A DNA stretch of 64,000 bases, from assembly GCA_948567375.1 (NCBI GenBank), contig OX419755.1:77956931-78020930 (forward strand). Direction: 5' to 3'. The DNA is from Lunularia cruciata (Eukaryota; Streptophyta; Marchantiopsida; Lunulariales; Lunulariaceae). A program made the position numbers and the translations under genes. The notes beneath the pieces are model-generated. The model had not been told where the DNA came from and searched no databases. It worked only from the letters and a program-made list of their open reading frames with translations. Every line of letters starts with the position of its first letter. The first letter of the stretch is position 1. Positions 45,701-57,008 of the stretch are shown here, in pieces.

Positions 45701-48700
45701 ACAGTATTGCCTCGCGTAATGGCAGGCATTCTTTCCTGCAGTTGCTCGTTGGCTTGGATTTGTGAGCGTATCATCGGAGGAGTACTTGTTCCTTGCAAGT
45801 CACGAGAAAGACCCATTTGTCAACCTTCCGTATCTTTTGCCACTGTTGCTGCTGGGAATCACGGATGAGTCTTCAGACGTAGCTACAGCTTCGTTCTCAC
45901 TCATTGAAGAAGTTGGTCGTGTGTATGAGCATTACTTGTCTGTGCGGACTTCATCGTCTGACAAGGTCAGTCCATCTTCATTTATTCTCTGTATGTTAGC
46001 TACCCCGGCACTGCGTGGGCACTGATTAATCTTCGGTGCTATCTTGCAGACTTACTGTGAAACTCTGACCTCTTCCTTTTCTTTCGGTTGGTGTTCGTAA
46101 GCTCATGCTGACATAGAGCATGCAGGGTTTAATCCGACCCCTCAACACTCGCTCCTGGGGGGTCAAGATATTCTCTATTGGGAGAATGATTTCGTTAATG
46201 TCCAGACCACTAACATAATAATGACGTAAGACGCTGTCTTTCTTGGGGTTACATTTGCTCGCACTAACCCTTGCCTGCAGGTATATATGCATAACACCAC
46301 TCTACGCTTAGGTCCTGATCAAGTTTACCGAAGCACTGATCCTTGTCTGCAGGCAAGTGTAACCACAATGCGTGCTTCGCGTACCTCTCTGTGTAACTGA
46401 CAGTTATCAAGAATTGTCACTACCTTTAAGATGTCAGAGTCAAGTACGGTCAGACCTGGGTATAGAACCGGGTTATTTACAACGGGTTCTGTATTGCATT
46501 ACTCAAATATGTGTATTCTAGATATGATTTGAACCTTTTTGGGTTCCCTCTAAAGTCACACATTGAGTCATTTTCTCCATTCACGTGTGTGTTTTGTCAA
46601 AATATTTTGACTCTCTGCGTCACAGATGCTGGTGGATGTAGATGAGAAGTTCTTTCAAGGAAGTTTGCCAATTGACGGAGACAGCGTCTTGGTGGACAGT
46701 GTGGTAAAGGACGCCGCATTTCCCGACTTCTTGTTATCTTTTCCTTACCAACGGAGGCCTGCAGCTGGATGCCGCCGAATGTTGCAGGTACTAACATTCA
46801 GTTCATCCACACCGTTTTAGCATAGATAGGCTCCGAAATTCCTTCGTGTTGGGTTGATTTCTTCCAGATGCGTAGTTGGTCTGACGGTTACATTGCCTTG
46901 TTTTCCTGCTATTCAGGACAATCTAAAAGTTCTGCTTCGTCCCACAACCAGAGATCTAAGGGAGTGGAAGAATCTTGCCCGGGTCGGGGCTGCCAGGCTC
47001 GCCCACACTCTCTTGGTATGTGTCACTGTCATCATATGTAGCCTAGTGAGCTCAAAGACATCTTATGCTGATCATCTGCAGCAATTTTCATTGCACTTCG
47101 TACCCAATTTCCGATCAGATTGCAATACAAAGTGTAAGAAAAAACATTTACAGCGAAGCTTTCACTCCTTCTGGCAGTAGCGCTTACTCTGGCAATAGAT
47201 AGTCTCAATCTTAATATAGTTGTCATCTGGTGATTGATCAGGTTTTCGCAGAAGACCACATTACAGATTGTATAGACGTGCTACTGCCAGCTTTTACCAG
47301 GTTTGTGGCTCTAGTTCTTGTCGTTTTGCAGTAGCTCAACTGGATGTCCAAGTATTTGAATATGTTTATAGATCTCTTGGAATTGATGTGTACGTAATCG
47401 GGCCATTTAACCTGGTGATTGCAGTGCAGTTAGCGATGATGATGCGGCAGTTGCACAGCAGGTCATATCAGCCGTTCAGGTGCTTGGATTCCATGTACAC
47501 GCCGAACATTGGCTTCCTTTTATTTTGGAAGTTGTGACAGACAGTCGATCCAGTGATGCAATGGTACTTTCTCATGACGGGCAAGATTTATCCGACTCTT
47601 ATGATGATAAACTCAATTTCTCCTGATTGCTTTTTTTATGGTGTTGGTTATGTCTTTAAGTTGTTCTTATCTTATCATCTTACACCGTCTTAGTTGAATT
47701 CTAACGATCGCACATAGCTTTGTTGCAGACTCGAATATATTAAGCGTGATTTGGGCTGAAACTCTAGTAGCTACACCAATGCTTAGTTGCAGCACTGTAT
47801 CTGATGTTGCTAGATTTTCTGCTGATAATCCAAGATCAGACCACAGTCAGTGGATTTGGTTTCGAAACTTCCCACTGCAAGTCAGCACTTTCGCAAAGTT
47901 ACTTGAAATATTCTTCTCTCATCAGGTCAAGTCCTTGGTTCAGTTCATTTCCAGGCATATAATGCAACATCCACGAGTAGTCTTGTTAATCCTGTTCCGG
48001 CAACCTGTGTTCCATGCCTATCTGCAACATTTCAGAGAGCGAATGGTTTAGTGGTCCTGGTTGGGCTACTTTATGGGACTCCAAAGTACAGATTATCCGA
48101 GGAGTCAGTATTCGAGGTGCAATTTTGGCCCATACCCCTTATCCGCGAGTTTTAGTGGATGTCTGTCAGTCTTGGAAGTCCTGCCTGTGAGACCAGTCAA
48201 TGTTAGGGCTCAAGGTCTTAGTTGTCTGTTGAAAAGGATTTGCTTACCGTAGAAAAGTGGAAGAGCACGTTATCGGTATGAAAGTAAACCAACCTGTGGT
48301 CCTGCCCTTGAACTGCAGCTGAGCAGTGGACTCTCTCAAGCATATGTTCGATGCAATGATCATCCTGGCGTTAGACGTCAGGTAAAGAAACACCTTCTTT
48401 GGCTAGTCAAGTTAAATCGCAGAACTGAGTTCTTGTTGGGTCAAATCGCAGACTAACTATTCAATGGGTTTGGTTCGGCTACAGAAACTCAAATCCTTAA
48501 CTGTTACCTGCTGATTATTATTCATTGGTTATTATTCACGCACAGATGATTCTAATGTGGGTAATGGTGGCAGCTGTTAGCGGTGCTGAGCAATCTTTTA
48601 AACGTGGCGAAATATATCTCCGCGCCTTCGGCACTCAATATATTCCTTATTCTTCTTCAAGTACCAGATACTATCCATACAAATCATCTTTCTAGTGTAG

Positions 48701-51246
48701 ATGCAGTATAGAGTTCTATGTATCGATTCTTGCTGAAAAGAAATAGATGAACGAGGTATATTGTCGGAGGCTTTCGTGCAGCGGTATTTTTCTAGCACTT
48801 ACATTGGGTAGTTTCATCTGGCATATATGGACGTGGTTCTACGTTTCACCTAGCGACAGTATTACTGCTGATTTAGATTTGTTCTTGATAAGTCCTTATT
48901 TGATGATAACATGGTATCCGTGATGCAGCTGCAATCAACGGAAGCGGATAGTCATATACAACGGGGGGCTAGTGAAAACATTGAAACTCTTGCCAAGTCT
49001 TTAGGGCTTCTTTCGGTGAAAAATTTGTACGTGACCTTTATAAATGACTTGTTTCCTCTGGTGAGTGCCGGATATGAGGATTGGCTGGGGGTCTCGCCAG
49101 GGAAGGCTTTATTCCAAACATTTATGAGAAGATCTGAGAGTACGGTAAGTATCAAGCATTGGAGCGTATTCATTCCAATTGTTGGGCTTGTCACTCATCT
49201 AGCAAAGAGATCGTAGTAGATCTGCAAGACCGGCTTCTCGGAAGTCGACCTTCCATCGCCTGTTAAGAAGTTATATATGGAAGTCACAGAAAGTGGAGAG
49301 ACCAACTTTCACGGGGTCCTTAGTCCACCTTGCTTGAGGAAATGGTTGGCAGAGATACACTTGAGATCACCTGTTATTATAATATTGAATCTTGGAGGGG
49401 CCTGTAGAGTGAAAGGTAATTTTTTGGGCTAAAATTAGTCATGCCAACTACCACGACACTACGCGTTGCAATTTGAACTTCGATCACGTAACACATGGTT
49501 TAATCCAACGTGGGAGATACAGGTTGGACCTTACCTAAAAGATGTGGTGAGCATGTTCAAGGACTGTCTGCAGCAGGACCGAGATCCTGCCCTTCGGATT
49601 AGTTTTCTACAGGTTAGCAACAAAAGGGACTTTGGAGTCGAGCTGTGGCAGTTAAAGTTGCTAGTTACTTTCATAGGTGTACTAGGTTGCATGAATTGCC
49701 TACTGCAGCTCACAAGCTGACCTTGGAGACATTCGTGCCTTAGCTACTTGTCTAACTTTACTTTTGCTCGGAATCCTTACTAATGAATAGTTTAGATGTC
49801 CAAGTCCCTTGGGACTTTTACTGAGTAGGTCGTCCTTTCCTTGGCTTTGTCACTTGTTCTGACATGTGCGAAGTGCTGGCTCAGCTATTAGATGATATGT
49901 TCGAAATCCCAGATCTCGGGCCTTGGTGGTTGCCCCTAGGCGAAGAGATGATAAGTGAGCTTCTTATTCCTTGTGGCATCTGGCGAATTGGCAAGGTGAC
50001 TTTGAAGCCTGTCTTTGTAGATGCCTTTGACTATAATAATTTAAAGACCAGATGGTGCAAATTCATGAAAAAGTTTCAGATGTCTTAGGATACAACCATA
50101 TCAAGTAGTTAGACCAATTCGTACACTGATGGCCTGTAAGTTTCTCCGCAGGTTGCAGCAGCGATACGCCATAGAGCAATGGTCGCTTTGGGCACTTTCC
50201 TGAGACGGGATCTCTGCACGTACGATTTGATGGTAGAGCTGCTGAAACCAGACAAACAGTTTTTGAGCGTCATCAAATCTTGCCTTGATGAAGATTACTA
50301 TGTTGACACACGCCGAGCCACTTGTCATGTTGTAGAACATGTGATCCGCATAGCTGGAGATGAAATGGAAGGTACTCACTCGTAACAACTAGGAAATCGC
50401 TGTCGATCCATGTTGGCATGTATCTTAAGGAAACGACTTGTTTGGAGGTTGTTATGGACACTTGCATTTTTATCCACAGGTGTGCAAAGCACTATGCTGA
50501 GCTCGGAAATGCAAAAGCGACTGGATGACAGCAGTGACAGCGTACGGTTAGGAATCGTACCTGCGATTGGGATGTTCTTCCAGACTATGCGTAATAAGAG
50601 TAGCGATGAGACTGTAAGTGAATCGTAATCCGATTTAAGAACCATCTAAAATTACCAGCTTATTTACTCGATTCCTGCATCACTTCGGACTTGTATTGGC
50701 TTTGAAGTCTTCAAATTTGCTCTTAAGGGATTACTGTTGTAACTTGTGCATCAAGAGCGTTTACGGGAGCAAAGATTTAGTACCTTGACAACTGTAAAAG
50801 TTCAGTATCTGGTGATCTATCAATTTTAAGTTACGTTGCATTACCAATTTTACAGGTCAAAGGTCTCCTGTCGAGTCTCCTTGTTCATATGGACGATCAC
50901 AACCCGCAGATTCAGGTACAAATTGCTATGTTCCACTTTCAAAGGGGTATTTTAATTTCAGATAAAATATACATGCTTCTGTTACTACCAATTAGTATCA
51001 TATCTACCCAGGTTTTAGAGCTGTCTGATGGCATAGAGGTGTAAACGGCAAAGACTGAAGCTGCGAAAGTTGTGAATATGTGTGCAGGGCGCAGTGTGTA
51101 TAGCAGCACAAGCTTGTGCAACGCATAGACCAAAGCTTGTAATGGACCTAGCCACAAATATCTGTAAACACCACCGTTCATCTACATACTTGCACCAACT
51201 CGTGACGTTTGCAGAGTCGATAGAATCCGCTTCGATACCACCTTAG
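42710..51246 (+). CDS. DNAAF5: dynein axonemal assembly factor 5 (HEAT-repeat protein)
   Basis: Acts in the cytoplasm to preassemble axonemal dynein arms before transport into cilia or flagella. Twenty exons: 42710-42871, 43460-43576, 44144-44192, 44412-44536, 44899-45057, 45246-45374, 45726-45965, 46626-46787, 46917-47015, 47242-47300, 47425-47563, 48036-48116, 48319-48381, 48929-49144, 49523-49612, 49885-49995, 50152-50371, 50480-50613, 50856-50915, 51088-51246. All are GT-AG and in frame; 857 residues, close to the 855 of the human protein. HEAT-like helices run through the whole length. Diagnostic stretches are DRSTRRRAIERLQKRLL near the N-terminus, VRCLSDSVEKCRELA, AEDHITDCIDVLLPAF, QKRLDDSSDSVRLG, and HHRSSTYLHQLV near the C-terminus. 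Exon 16 is the least certain (acceptor at 49,884). In plants the gene implies flagellated sperm. It is divergent from the zinc-knuckle gene and convergent with the receptor kinase. Confidence 0.88.
46247..46507 (+). repeat. dispersed intronic repeat, copy 2
   Basis: Inside intron 7 of DNAAF5, opposite in orientation to the copy at 39,945-40,183. Shared blocks: TTGCTCGCACTAACCC, TTGCCTGCAGGTA, AAGATGTCAGAGT and ACGG-TTCTGTAT. Internally it repeats a CTGCAGGCAAG-type motif in both directions. Confidence 0.75.
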
Positions 51247-51752
51247 TGTTCTTTATCCATTAGGAGGAATGAAGGCATGTAGGTACGCTAATAGCTCTCG
51301 GGTGCTGGCAAAGTACCCACCTACCACACATGTATGAGGTGGTTCTGAAATATACGAAGTCGTACCGTCCGCATAGAGCACCAGTGCATTGATTGTCAAC
51401 TGAACCGACTACCCTAGTCAAGTTCTGAACCAAGAAGAACGCTTTTGGCGGGCCCAATGCACCCAGTGTACAGAGTGAACTCAGCCCTCCGTAGAGAAGG
51501 CTTCCTAAGCAAATATAAAGTGACAATTGATTGACCGAGAGCAGACAATTGATTGACCGAGACGATTAAGGCACTTATGAGACGTGATGGTTAAACGCAA
51601 ATAGCTCGGACTGCTCTGCAAATAAATCTGTACAGTGGAAGAGCACATCTCCTATACCAAGAGATCCAACAAAGGATCTCTCAAACATATATGATACATA
51701 CACTTCCGTATGGAAAAAGAAATGCAGGAGCAAAAATAATGTTAAGGGCGCA
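51247..51752. other. convergent 3' intergenic region
   Basis: 506 bases between the stop codons of DNAAF5 and the receptor kinase, presumably holding both 3' UTRs. A short direct repeat GACAATTGATTGACCGAGA occurs twice at about 51,520-51,562. Confidence 0.5.
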
Positions 51753-54700
51753 TCATAGCTGATCTTCTAGATTTCGCAGCACTACCAACATGGTCGGCCT
51801 CCTACTAGGCTGATCTTCAGTACAAGAAAGAGCAATTTTTAAAGCGGCCATAAGCTCTGATTCGCAACGGTCGATTGATAGCGTCGGATCGAATATGGTT
51901 GCGGCCTGATCCGTCTTCACCATGTAGCGCACCCAGCTCACAAGATTTCCTCCCTTTACAGGTTTGTAGATGCCTCCCGCTGGTCTCTTACCAGACAACA
52001 GCTCGAGTAGAACCACACCGAAACTGAAAACGTCACCCCGGGTCGTGACCCTCCACGATTGAGCATACTCTGGAGCAATATATCCTAAACTCCCAGCAAC
52101 AGCAGTGGTGATGTGGGACTCATACGTACTGATGTATCGAGCCAGCCCAAAGTCCGCCAAGCGACCATTAAATTGACAGTCAAGCAGAATGTTACTTGAC
52201 TTCAAATCGCGGTGAATAACATGAGGAATGCAGAAGTGATGCAGAAATGTGAGCCCTCTAGCCACATCATTTGCAATTGTCCTGCGCTTGCACCAAGGGA
52301 GAGGCTCCATACCATCCGTTCGGCTGTGAAGCCAGTTGTCTAAGCTGTTGTTGGACATATATTCGTACACTAATAGACGCTCAAAACCCATGGTGCAGTA
52401 ACCCAGCAAATGTACGAGGTTCTTGTGAGTGATACTTCCCAGCGTCTCCATCTCTGCCACGAACTCGCGTTCACCCTGGAATCCATCCTCCGTAAGCCTC
52501 TTGATGGCAACTATTTTCCCGTCTCTCAAATTTCCCTGGTACACCTTGCCAAAGCCTCCGTCACCTAGGACTTTGTCGTTGGAAAAGTTCTCCGTTGCCA
52601 CCAACAAATCATCATAAGTAAGATCGGCGTACTTTGTCTTGAACAGTTCTGAATGAAGAGATTCTCCCATTCTCACATTCTCACAGTTGTGGCAGAACAT
52701 AGTAACGGACGCATTCTCGCGGAGAGCATCGTGCGGAAAGCTCTTTCGACGTCTACTGAAGAGACCCTTTAACCGGATTTTGAACATGACCAATACAGCT
52801 AGAATCCCTGTAAGGAAACACCCACTAGTGACTCCCACTACGATGCTCACTGCTATGGTCGATTTCCCTGATCTCCGATTTGATGATTGCTGGGTACAGT
52901 TTACGGACAGAGGATGTCCGCACAGAAGTAGATTGCCCGAGAAGGCACTCGCACCTAAGCTCCACAGTGAAGAAGGTATTTCCCCTTCCAAGTTGTTATT
53001 ACTAAGGTTTAGTTTCAGGGAACTGTTATAATTGTAAGGGATTTCTCCACTAAGGTTGTTGCGGGAAAAATTCATGATGACGTCTCTATACCATTCTTTG
53101 GCGAATTCCGGGGGAAGACTTCCAGTCAGCTGGTTAGTTGACAGGTTCAGAACTTTGAGGTAGTCGCAGCGGCTAAACTGATGGGGAATGGGACCATCAA
53201 TTTGATTATTAGATAGGTCTATGAACTCGATCTGGAAGAGTTGTTCGACAACCGAAGGAAGCGGTCCATGAAGGTTATTTCCATGAAGGTCCAGGTAAAG
53301 AAGACCTTTCATGCACTCAATGGAAGAGTTCAGAGTCCCGCTGAAATTGTTGTCACTCAACACGAGCGTCTGCAGCTGTGAAGCGTAGATACCTTCTGAT
53401 ATTCGGTTTAGGTCACCAACAAGCTGATTCCTGGATAAATCAAGCTTTTGCATTTTTGAGGGGCGCCCAATAGTGGCAGGAAGCGTGCCCGTAAGACGAT
53501 TGTCTGCAAGTTCCAAGTTCAGCAACTCAGACACGTCTGAGAAATTGTCCGGAATGGTCCCGTTCAATAAATTGTGGGACAGGACTATGTACTCAATCTG
53601 AGGCAACGAGAAAAGATCTCCTGGGATGTGGCCTGTAAGAAGATTCCCGCCCAAGTAAAGCCGCGTAAGATTATTAAGCTGCGCCAGCCCTACCGGAAGC
53701 TCCCCTTGGATAAAATTCCAACTCAAGTTGATCTGCTTCAGTAGTGTGCAGTTGGCTAATTCTGACGGTATGCTTCCAGTCAGATTGTTGGACTGAAGTT
53801 CCACGGCCTCCAGAAATGTGAGTTTTCCTATCTCTCGCGGAATGCCAGAGACCAAACTGTTGTCATGAAGAGATAAAATTTTCAGACTGAAGCTCCTGAA
53901 GAGGTCCTCCGGGATGGAACCTGTAAGCCTGTTGTTGCTCAAGAGCAATTTTCTTAAGGCAGACAGATTCCCCAGATCGCTGGGAATGTTTCCAGAAAGA
54001 ACATTCGAAGAAAGGTCGAGTATTTCCAGTCTCGTAAGGTTTGATATTGCAGATGGCAAAGAACCTGTGAAACTATTGTTCGACGCTTGCAACGTAACGA
54101 GCTTGGACAAGTTACTAAAAAATTCGGGGAGATTTCCATCGAAGCTATTATCTTCCAAAAGCAATTCCTCCAAGCTGGGTAAAGTTGCACTGAAGGATTC
54201 TAGCTTGCCAATAAACTTATTTTGCCCCAGAGCAATCCGCCTCAAGTCCTTCAGCTGAAAGATAGACATGGGGATAGGACCACTTAGACCGCAGCGTGTA
54301 ACGTCAAAACTCTGCAATTTCGAGCAATTTCCGATGTGCGGCGGAACTTGCCCCACCAAATCCTTCAGATACGATAAATTCAACACCCTTAAGTTCGAGA
54401 GCTTCCCGACGTCAGGAGGCACACTACCCGTTAGCACGTTGCCTCCAAGGTTGAGAACAGCCAGGTTTTCCAGCCCGAACAGATCTGAGAAGTTCCCCTC
54501 GAAGCTGTTCCCGGACAAGTCCAGCAACTGCAACCTCTGGAGCTTCGCCAATTGAAAGGGGATTGGTCCAGAGAAGTCATTTCCACTCAAATTCAGCGCC
54601 ACTAAGCTCGACAGATTTCCAATCCCAAAGTCAAGAGTCCCTGTCAAGTTCATCTGTGCAAGATTCACCTCTGTTAAATTCGAGAGGGTCCCAATGGCTG

Positions 54701-55181
54701 GGGGCACACTTCCAGTGAGGTTGTTACCGGCGAGACTGAGGACAGCTAGGCTTTTGAGCCGGAACACAAATGAAAAATCTCCTTCGAAACTGTTCCTGGA
54801 CAGATCTAGCAGTTGGAGCCTCTGGCACTTTAATAAAGCGACAGGGATTGGTCCAGAGAAGTGATTCTCGCTCAAATTTAGATTCACTAAGCTCGACAGA
54901 TTCCCAATTCCGAAATCTAGAGTCCCTGTTAAGTTCATCTGCGGAAGAGACATGCTCACCACCTCGTCGGAACCCTCGCATATTATCCCCCTCCAATTGC
55001 ATGGATTATTCCCAATCCAATCTGCCGGGGCGCTGTCTCTCAACTGGTCCTTGAACGCCCTAAGCACCTTGACGTCGGAAAAGCTGCACAGACAGACCTC
55101 GACCATCAACAACCCCGTAAAAATCTTCACAAGTAGGGTTTCCTGCACGAACTGGACCGTTCCCATTCCACGAAGATCCAT
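51753..55181 (-). CDS. leucine-rich repeat receptor-like kinase
   Basis: An intact single exon of 1142 residues. Residues 1-33 form a signal peptide (Met6 is an alternative start), then an N-terminal cap (WIGNNPCNWRGIIC). About 27 LRRs fill residues 75-745, with no island domain apparent. A closing Cys pair (LLLCGHPLSVNC) and one membrane helix (about 774-800) follow. The kinase domain (about 869-1142) has the glycine loop LGDGGFGKVYQG, Lys894 in VAIK, Glu910, HRD at 990-992 (an RD kinase), DFG at 1010-1012 and GYIAPEYAQS. All catalytic residues are present, so it should be active. The kinase resembles the EMS1/PSY1R-type plant receptors, which sense secreted peptides; the ligand here cannot be told. 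Residues 79-173 and 174-268 are a tandem duplication of four LRRs. Convergent with DNAAF5. Confidence 0.93.
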   Translation of the reverse strand: MDLRGMGTVQFVQETLLVKIFTGLLMVEVCLCSFSDVKVLRAFKDQLRDSAPADWIGNNPCNWRGIICEGSDEVVSMSLPQMNLTGTLDFGIGNLSSLVNLNLSENHFSGPIPVALLKCQRLQLLDLSRNSFEGDFSFVFRLKSLAVLSLAGNNLTGSVPPAIGTLSNLTEVNLAQMNLTGTLDFGIGNLSSLVALNLSGNDFSGPIPFQLAKLQRLQLLDLSGNSFEGNFSDLFGLENLAVLNLGGNVLTGSVPPDVGKLSNLRVLNLSYLKDLVGQVPPHIGNCSKLQSFDVTRCGLSGPIPMSIFQLKDLRRIALGQNKFIGKLESFSATLPSLEELLLEDNSFDGNLPEFFSNLSKLVTLQASNNSFTGSLPSAISNLTRLEILDLSSNVLSGNIPSDLGNLSALRKLLLSNNRLTGSIPEDLFRSFSLKILSLHDNSLVSGIPREIGKLTFLEAVELQSNNLTGSIPSELANCTLLKQINLSWNFIQGELPVGLAQLNNLTRLYLGGNLLTGHIPGDLFSLPQIEYIVLSHNLLNGTIPDNFSDVSELLNLELADNRLTGTLPATIGRPSKMQKLDLSRNQLVGDLNRISEGIYASQLQTLVLSDNNFSGTLNSSIECMKGLLYLDLHGNNLHGPLPSVVEQLFQIEFIDLSNNQIDGPIPHQFSRCDYLKVLNLSTNQLTGSLPPEFAKEWYRDVIMNFSRNNLSGEIPYNYNSSLKLNLSNNNLEGEIPSSLWSLGASAFSGNLLLCGHPLSVNCTQQSSNRRSGKSTIAVSIVVGVTSGCFLTGILAVLVMFKIRLKGLFSRRRKSFPHDALRENASVTMFCHNCENVRMGESLHSELFKTKYADLTYDDLLVATENFSNDKVLGDGGFGKVYQGNLRDGKIVAIKRLTEDGFQGEREFVAEMETLGSITHKNLVHLLGYCTMGFERLLVYEYMSNNSLDNWLHSRTDGMEPLPWCKRRTIANDVARGLTFLHHFCIPHVIHRDLKSSNILLDCQFNGRLADFGLARYISTYESHITTAVAGSLGYIAPEYAQSWRVTTRGDVFSFGVVLLELLSGKRPAGGIYKPVKGGNLVSWVRYMVKTDQAATIFDPTLSIDRCESELMAALKIALSCTEDQPSRRPTMLVVLRNLEDQL
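54378..54947 (-). repeat. 95-residue tandem duplication inside the LRR domain
   Basis: Two adjacent 285-base units (54,947-54,663 and 54,662-54,378) encode parallel residues: QMNLTGTLDFGIGNLSSLV occurs at residues 81 and 176, and QRLQLLDLS-NSFEG and LTGSVPP recur at the same offset. Roughly 80 percent identical at the DNA level by eye in one stretch. Confidence 0.88.
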
Positions 55182-56904
55182 AAAATCCCGCCAATTGCTC
55201 GGGCAAAATCACTCCCGTTACCAGACAATAATCACAACACTAAGCTAATCCGCGGGGTGTCTCGCAGACAGGCCCCCCGCTCCAATCCCCCGCCACGCCC
55301 TATCCTTTACACACCCGCACCACCGCAGTATCACATAGTTGCCATACACTTCTCGATAATTAACGCCGATACCGTAATCAGACCACGAGGCCGCCCCGGC
55401 CACGGTATAATTTCCACCACCGACACGGCGTCGCCCTTGTCACTCCACCAAGGAATAGAAGTCCCCTCCTCCTCCGACGCCATGGATCAGACGCTCCCAC
55501 TCCTCAATCACCCCTCACAATTCACAACATAATCCACCGCCGCTCCTGCTGGCGCTGCTGAACACAAACAACATCGTCCTGGTACAGCAACAGCTGAAAA
55601 TTCACATCCGCTCCTCCTGACCGCGCTCTGCTGCCAACCTCAAAAACTCCATCTACCATTTCTTCAGCTCCATAGAGCACTTCTTCTTCTTCCTCCTCAT
55701 CTCCGTCTGCTGCATGGCGCGGGTGACTCACCCCGCGCCTTCCAATTTTGACTCCTTCGTTACACATGACTATTTCTTCTTGGTTGTGGCCCCTCCCCTG
55801 CGCCTCTCTTTCTCCATCGAGAATCGCTTCGCTCGCACCTTTTCTCCGGGTCTAACGCTCTCCGTCCCCTTCCCGATCTGAATCCAACCCGGCCAGTTCC
55901 CGGTGCGACCAGGCCAGTTTCTGGACTTCTATGACATCGGGAAGATAGCCGACGCCGATTAACAAACCGGGCACTGGAACACGGCAATTCTCTCCATTTC
56001 TGAGCAGTTTCCAAAATGTCATAAACACTCCGGTCCCTTACGAGCTTCCCGGGACACTAAACACGTTCTTGACACGAGTTCTCCGAGCAGTGGGCTCACC
56101 GGCGCGAGGGTGGTTCCTCGAACCTGAACCGCGCGGGTCCTCGCCTCACACGTGTTGTTCGTTGCTGGGGAGGCGTTTCCTCTGTCTTGTCCGTACGCAG
56201 CGGATATTCCTTATCATGTTGAATATATTTCATTTTGACTCACCTTTTCCCGTTCTTGCTTCGAAGGAGGATCAACCAGCTTTTGCTTTTCCGGGAGTTC
56301 CCATTTTGTTTTGGGAGTTGACTTGATATGAATTAAATTCTTGGGACAGAGTCCAGGACAGACCGAAAGAGATTGTCTATTATTGCGTAATTATTTCGGA
56401 TCAGATCTTAAAAGGTTCGGGTCTCCCTCTCATGTCGCTCTAAATTGTAGTTTTTTCATCATTTTCTTGATTCTAGCGTGGTTTGGCTCTTGGGGGGTGG
56501 CATCTAGAGGTGAGTTAGCCAAGTATCTTGAAGCATGTGATCTCGTACTGAGAACCACGTATGTTGTTATCATAACACGAGGTGGGTTGATTCATTTTGG
56601 TAATCTAACTTTGGGGTTTGGTTCTTGCACAATCAATATCGTTTACGACCTGAATTAAATCTAGCTAAAATCGGGTAGAACGATATGAAATCATCTATGC
56701 AGCACTTCTATGGTGTCCTAGTTTCATTTCTACCAGACACACGTTGGTTAACGTTTCTTTATTTGTCTTTTGCATCGGCAAGCAAATCGTACAAAGACGA
56801 GTTTAGAAATGCTTGGAGGTCAGAAAAAATGATCAACTATATCTCCTCGTCGACTCCCCAAATTACTGTTACAAGGTTTTGTATTTGTCATATTTACAGA
56901 TCAT
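55182..56904. other. upstream region of the receptor kinase; no other gene seen
   Basis: GC-richer and CT-rich just upstream of the receptor kinase start (55,260-55,560), likely its promoter and 5' UTR. ORFs at 55,257-56,658 on both strands have biased composition and match nothing known. Confidence 0.4.
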
Positions 56905-57008
56905 CTTAAGTTGTTCGTACATCACTTAAAAGTCTTGATGGGGTCTTCCCATCCTTCGTGTTTTCCACGCGGTTGCCCTTTTCTCCTCTTAAGTTGTTTG
57001 TACATCAC
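56905..57008 (+). mobile_element. very short non-LTR tail insertion with 21-bp target duplication
   Basis: About 62 bases containing CTTGATGGGGTCTTCCCATC, the same 3' tail as at 5.5 and 34.5 kb. It is flanked by CTTAAGTTGTTCGTACATCAC (56,905-56,925) and the same sequence with one change (56,988-57,008). The long flanking duplication fits target-primed reverse transcription. Confidence 0.72.

Noticed and set aside
55257-55532. Plus-strand ORF upstream of the receptor kinase
   Set aside because: Pro/Thr-rich composition from a CT-rich stretch, overlapping the likely promoter and 5' UTR of the minus-strand gene.
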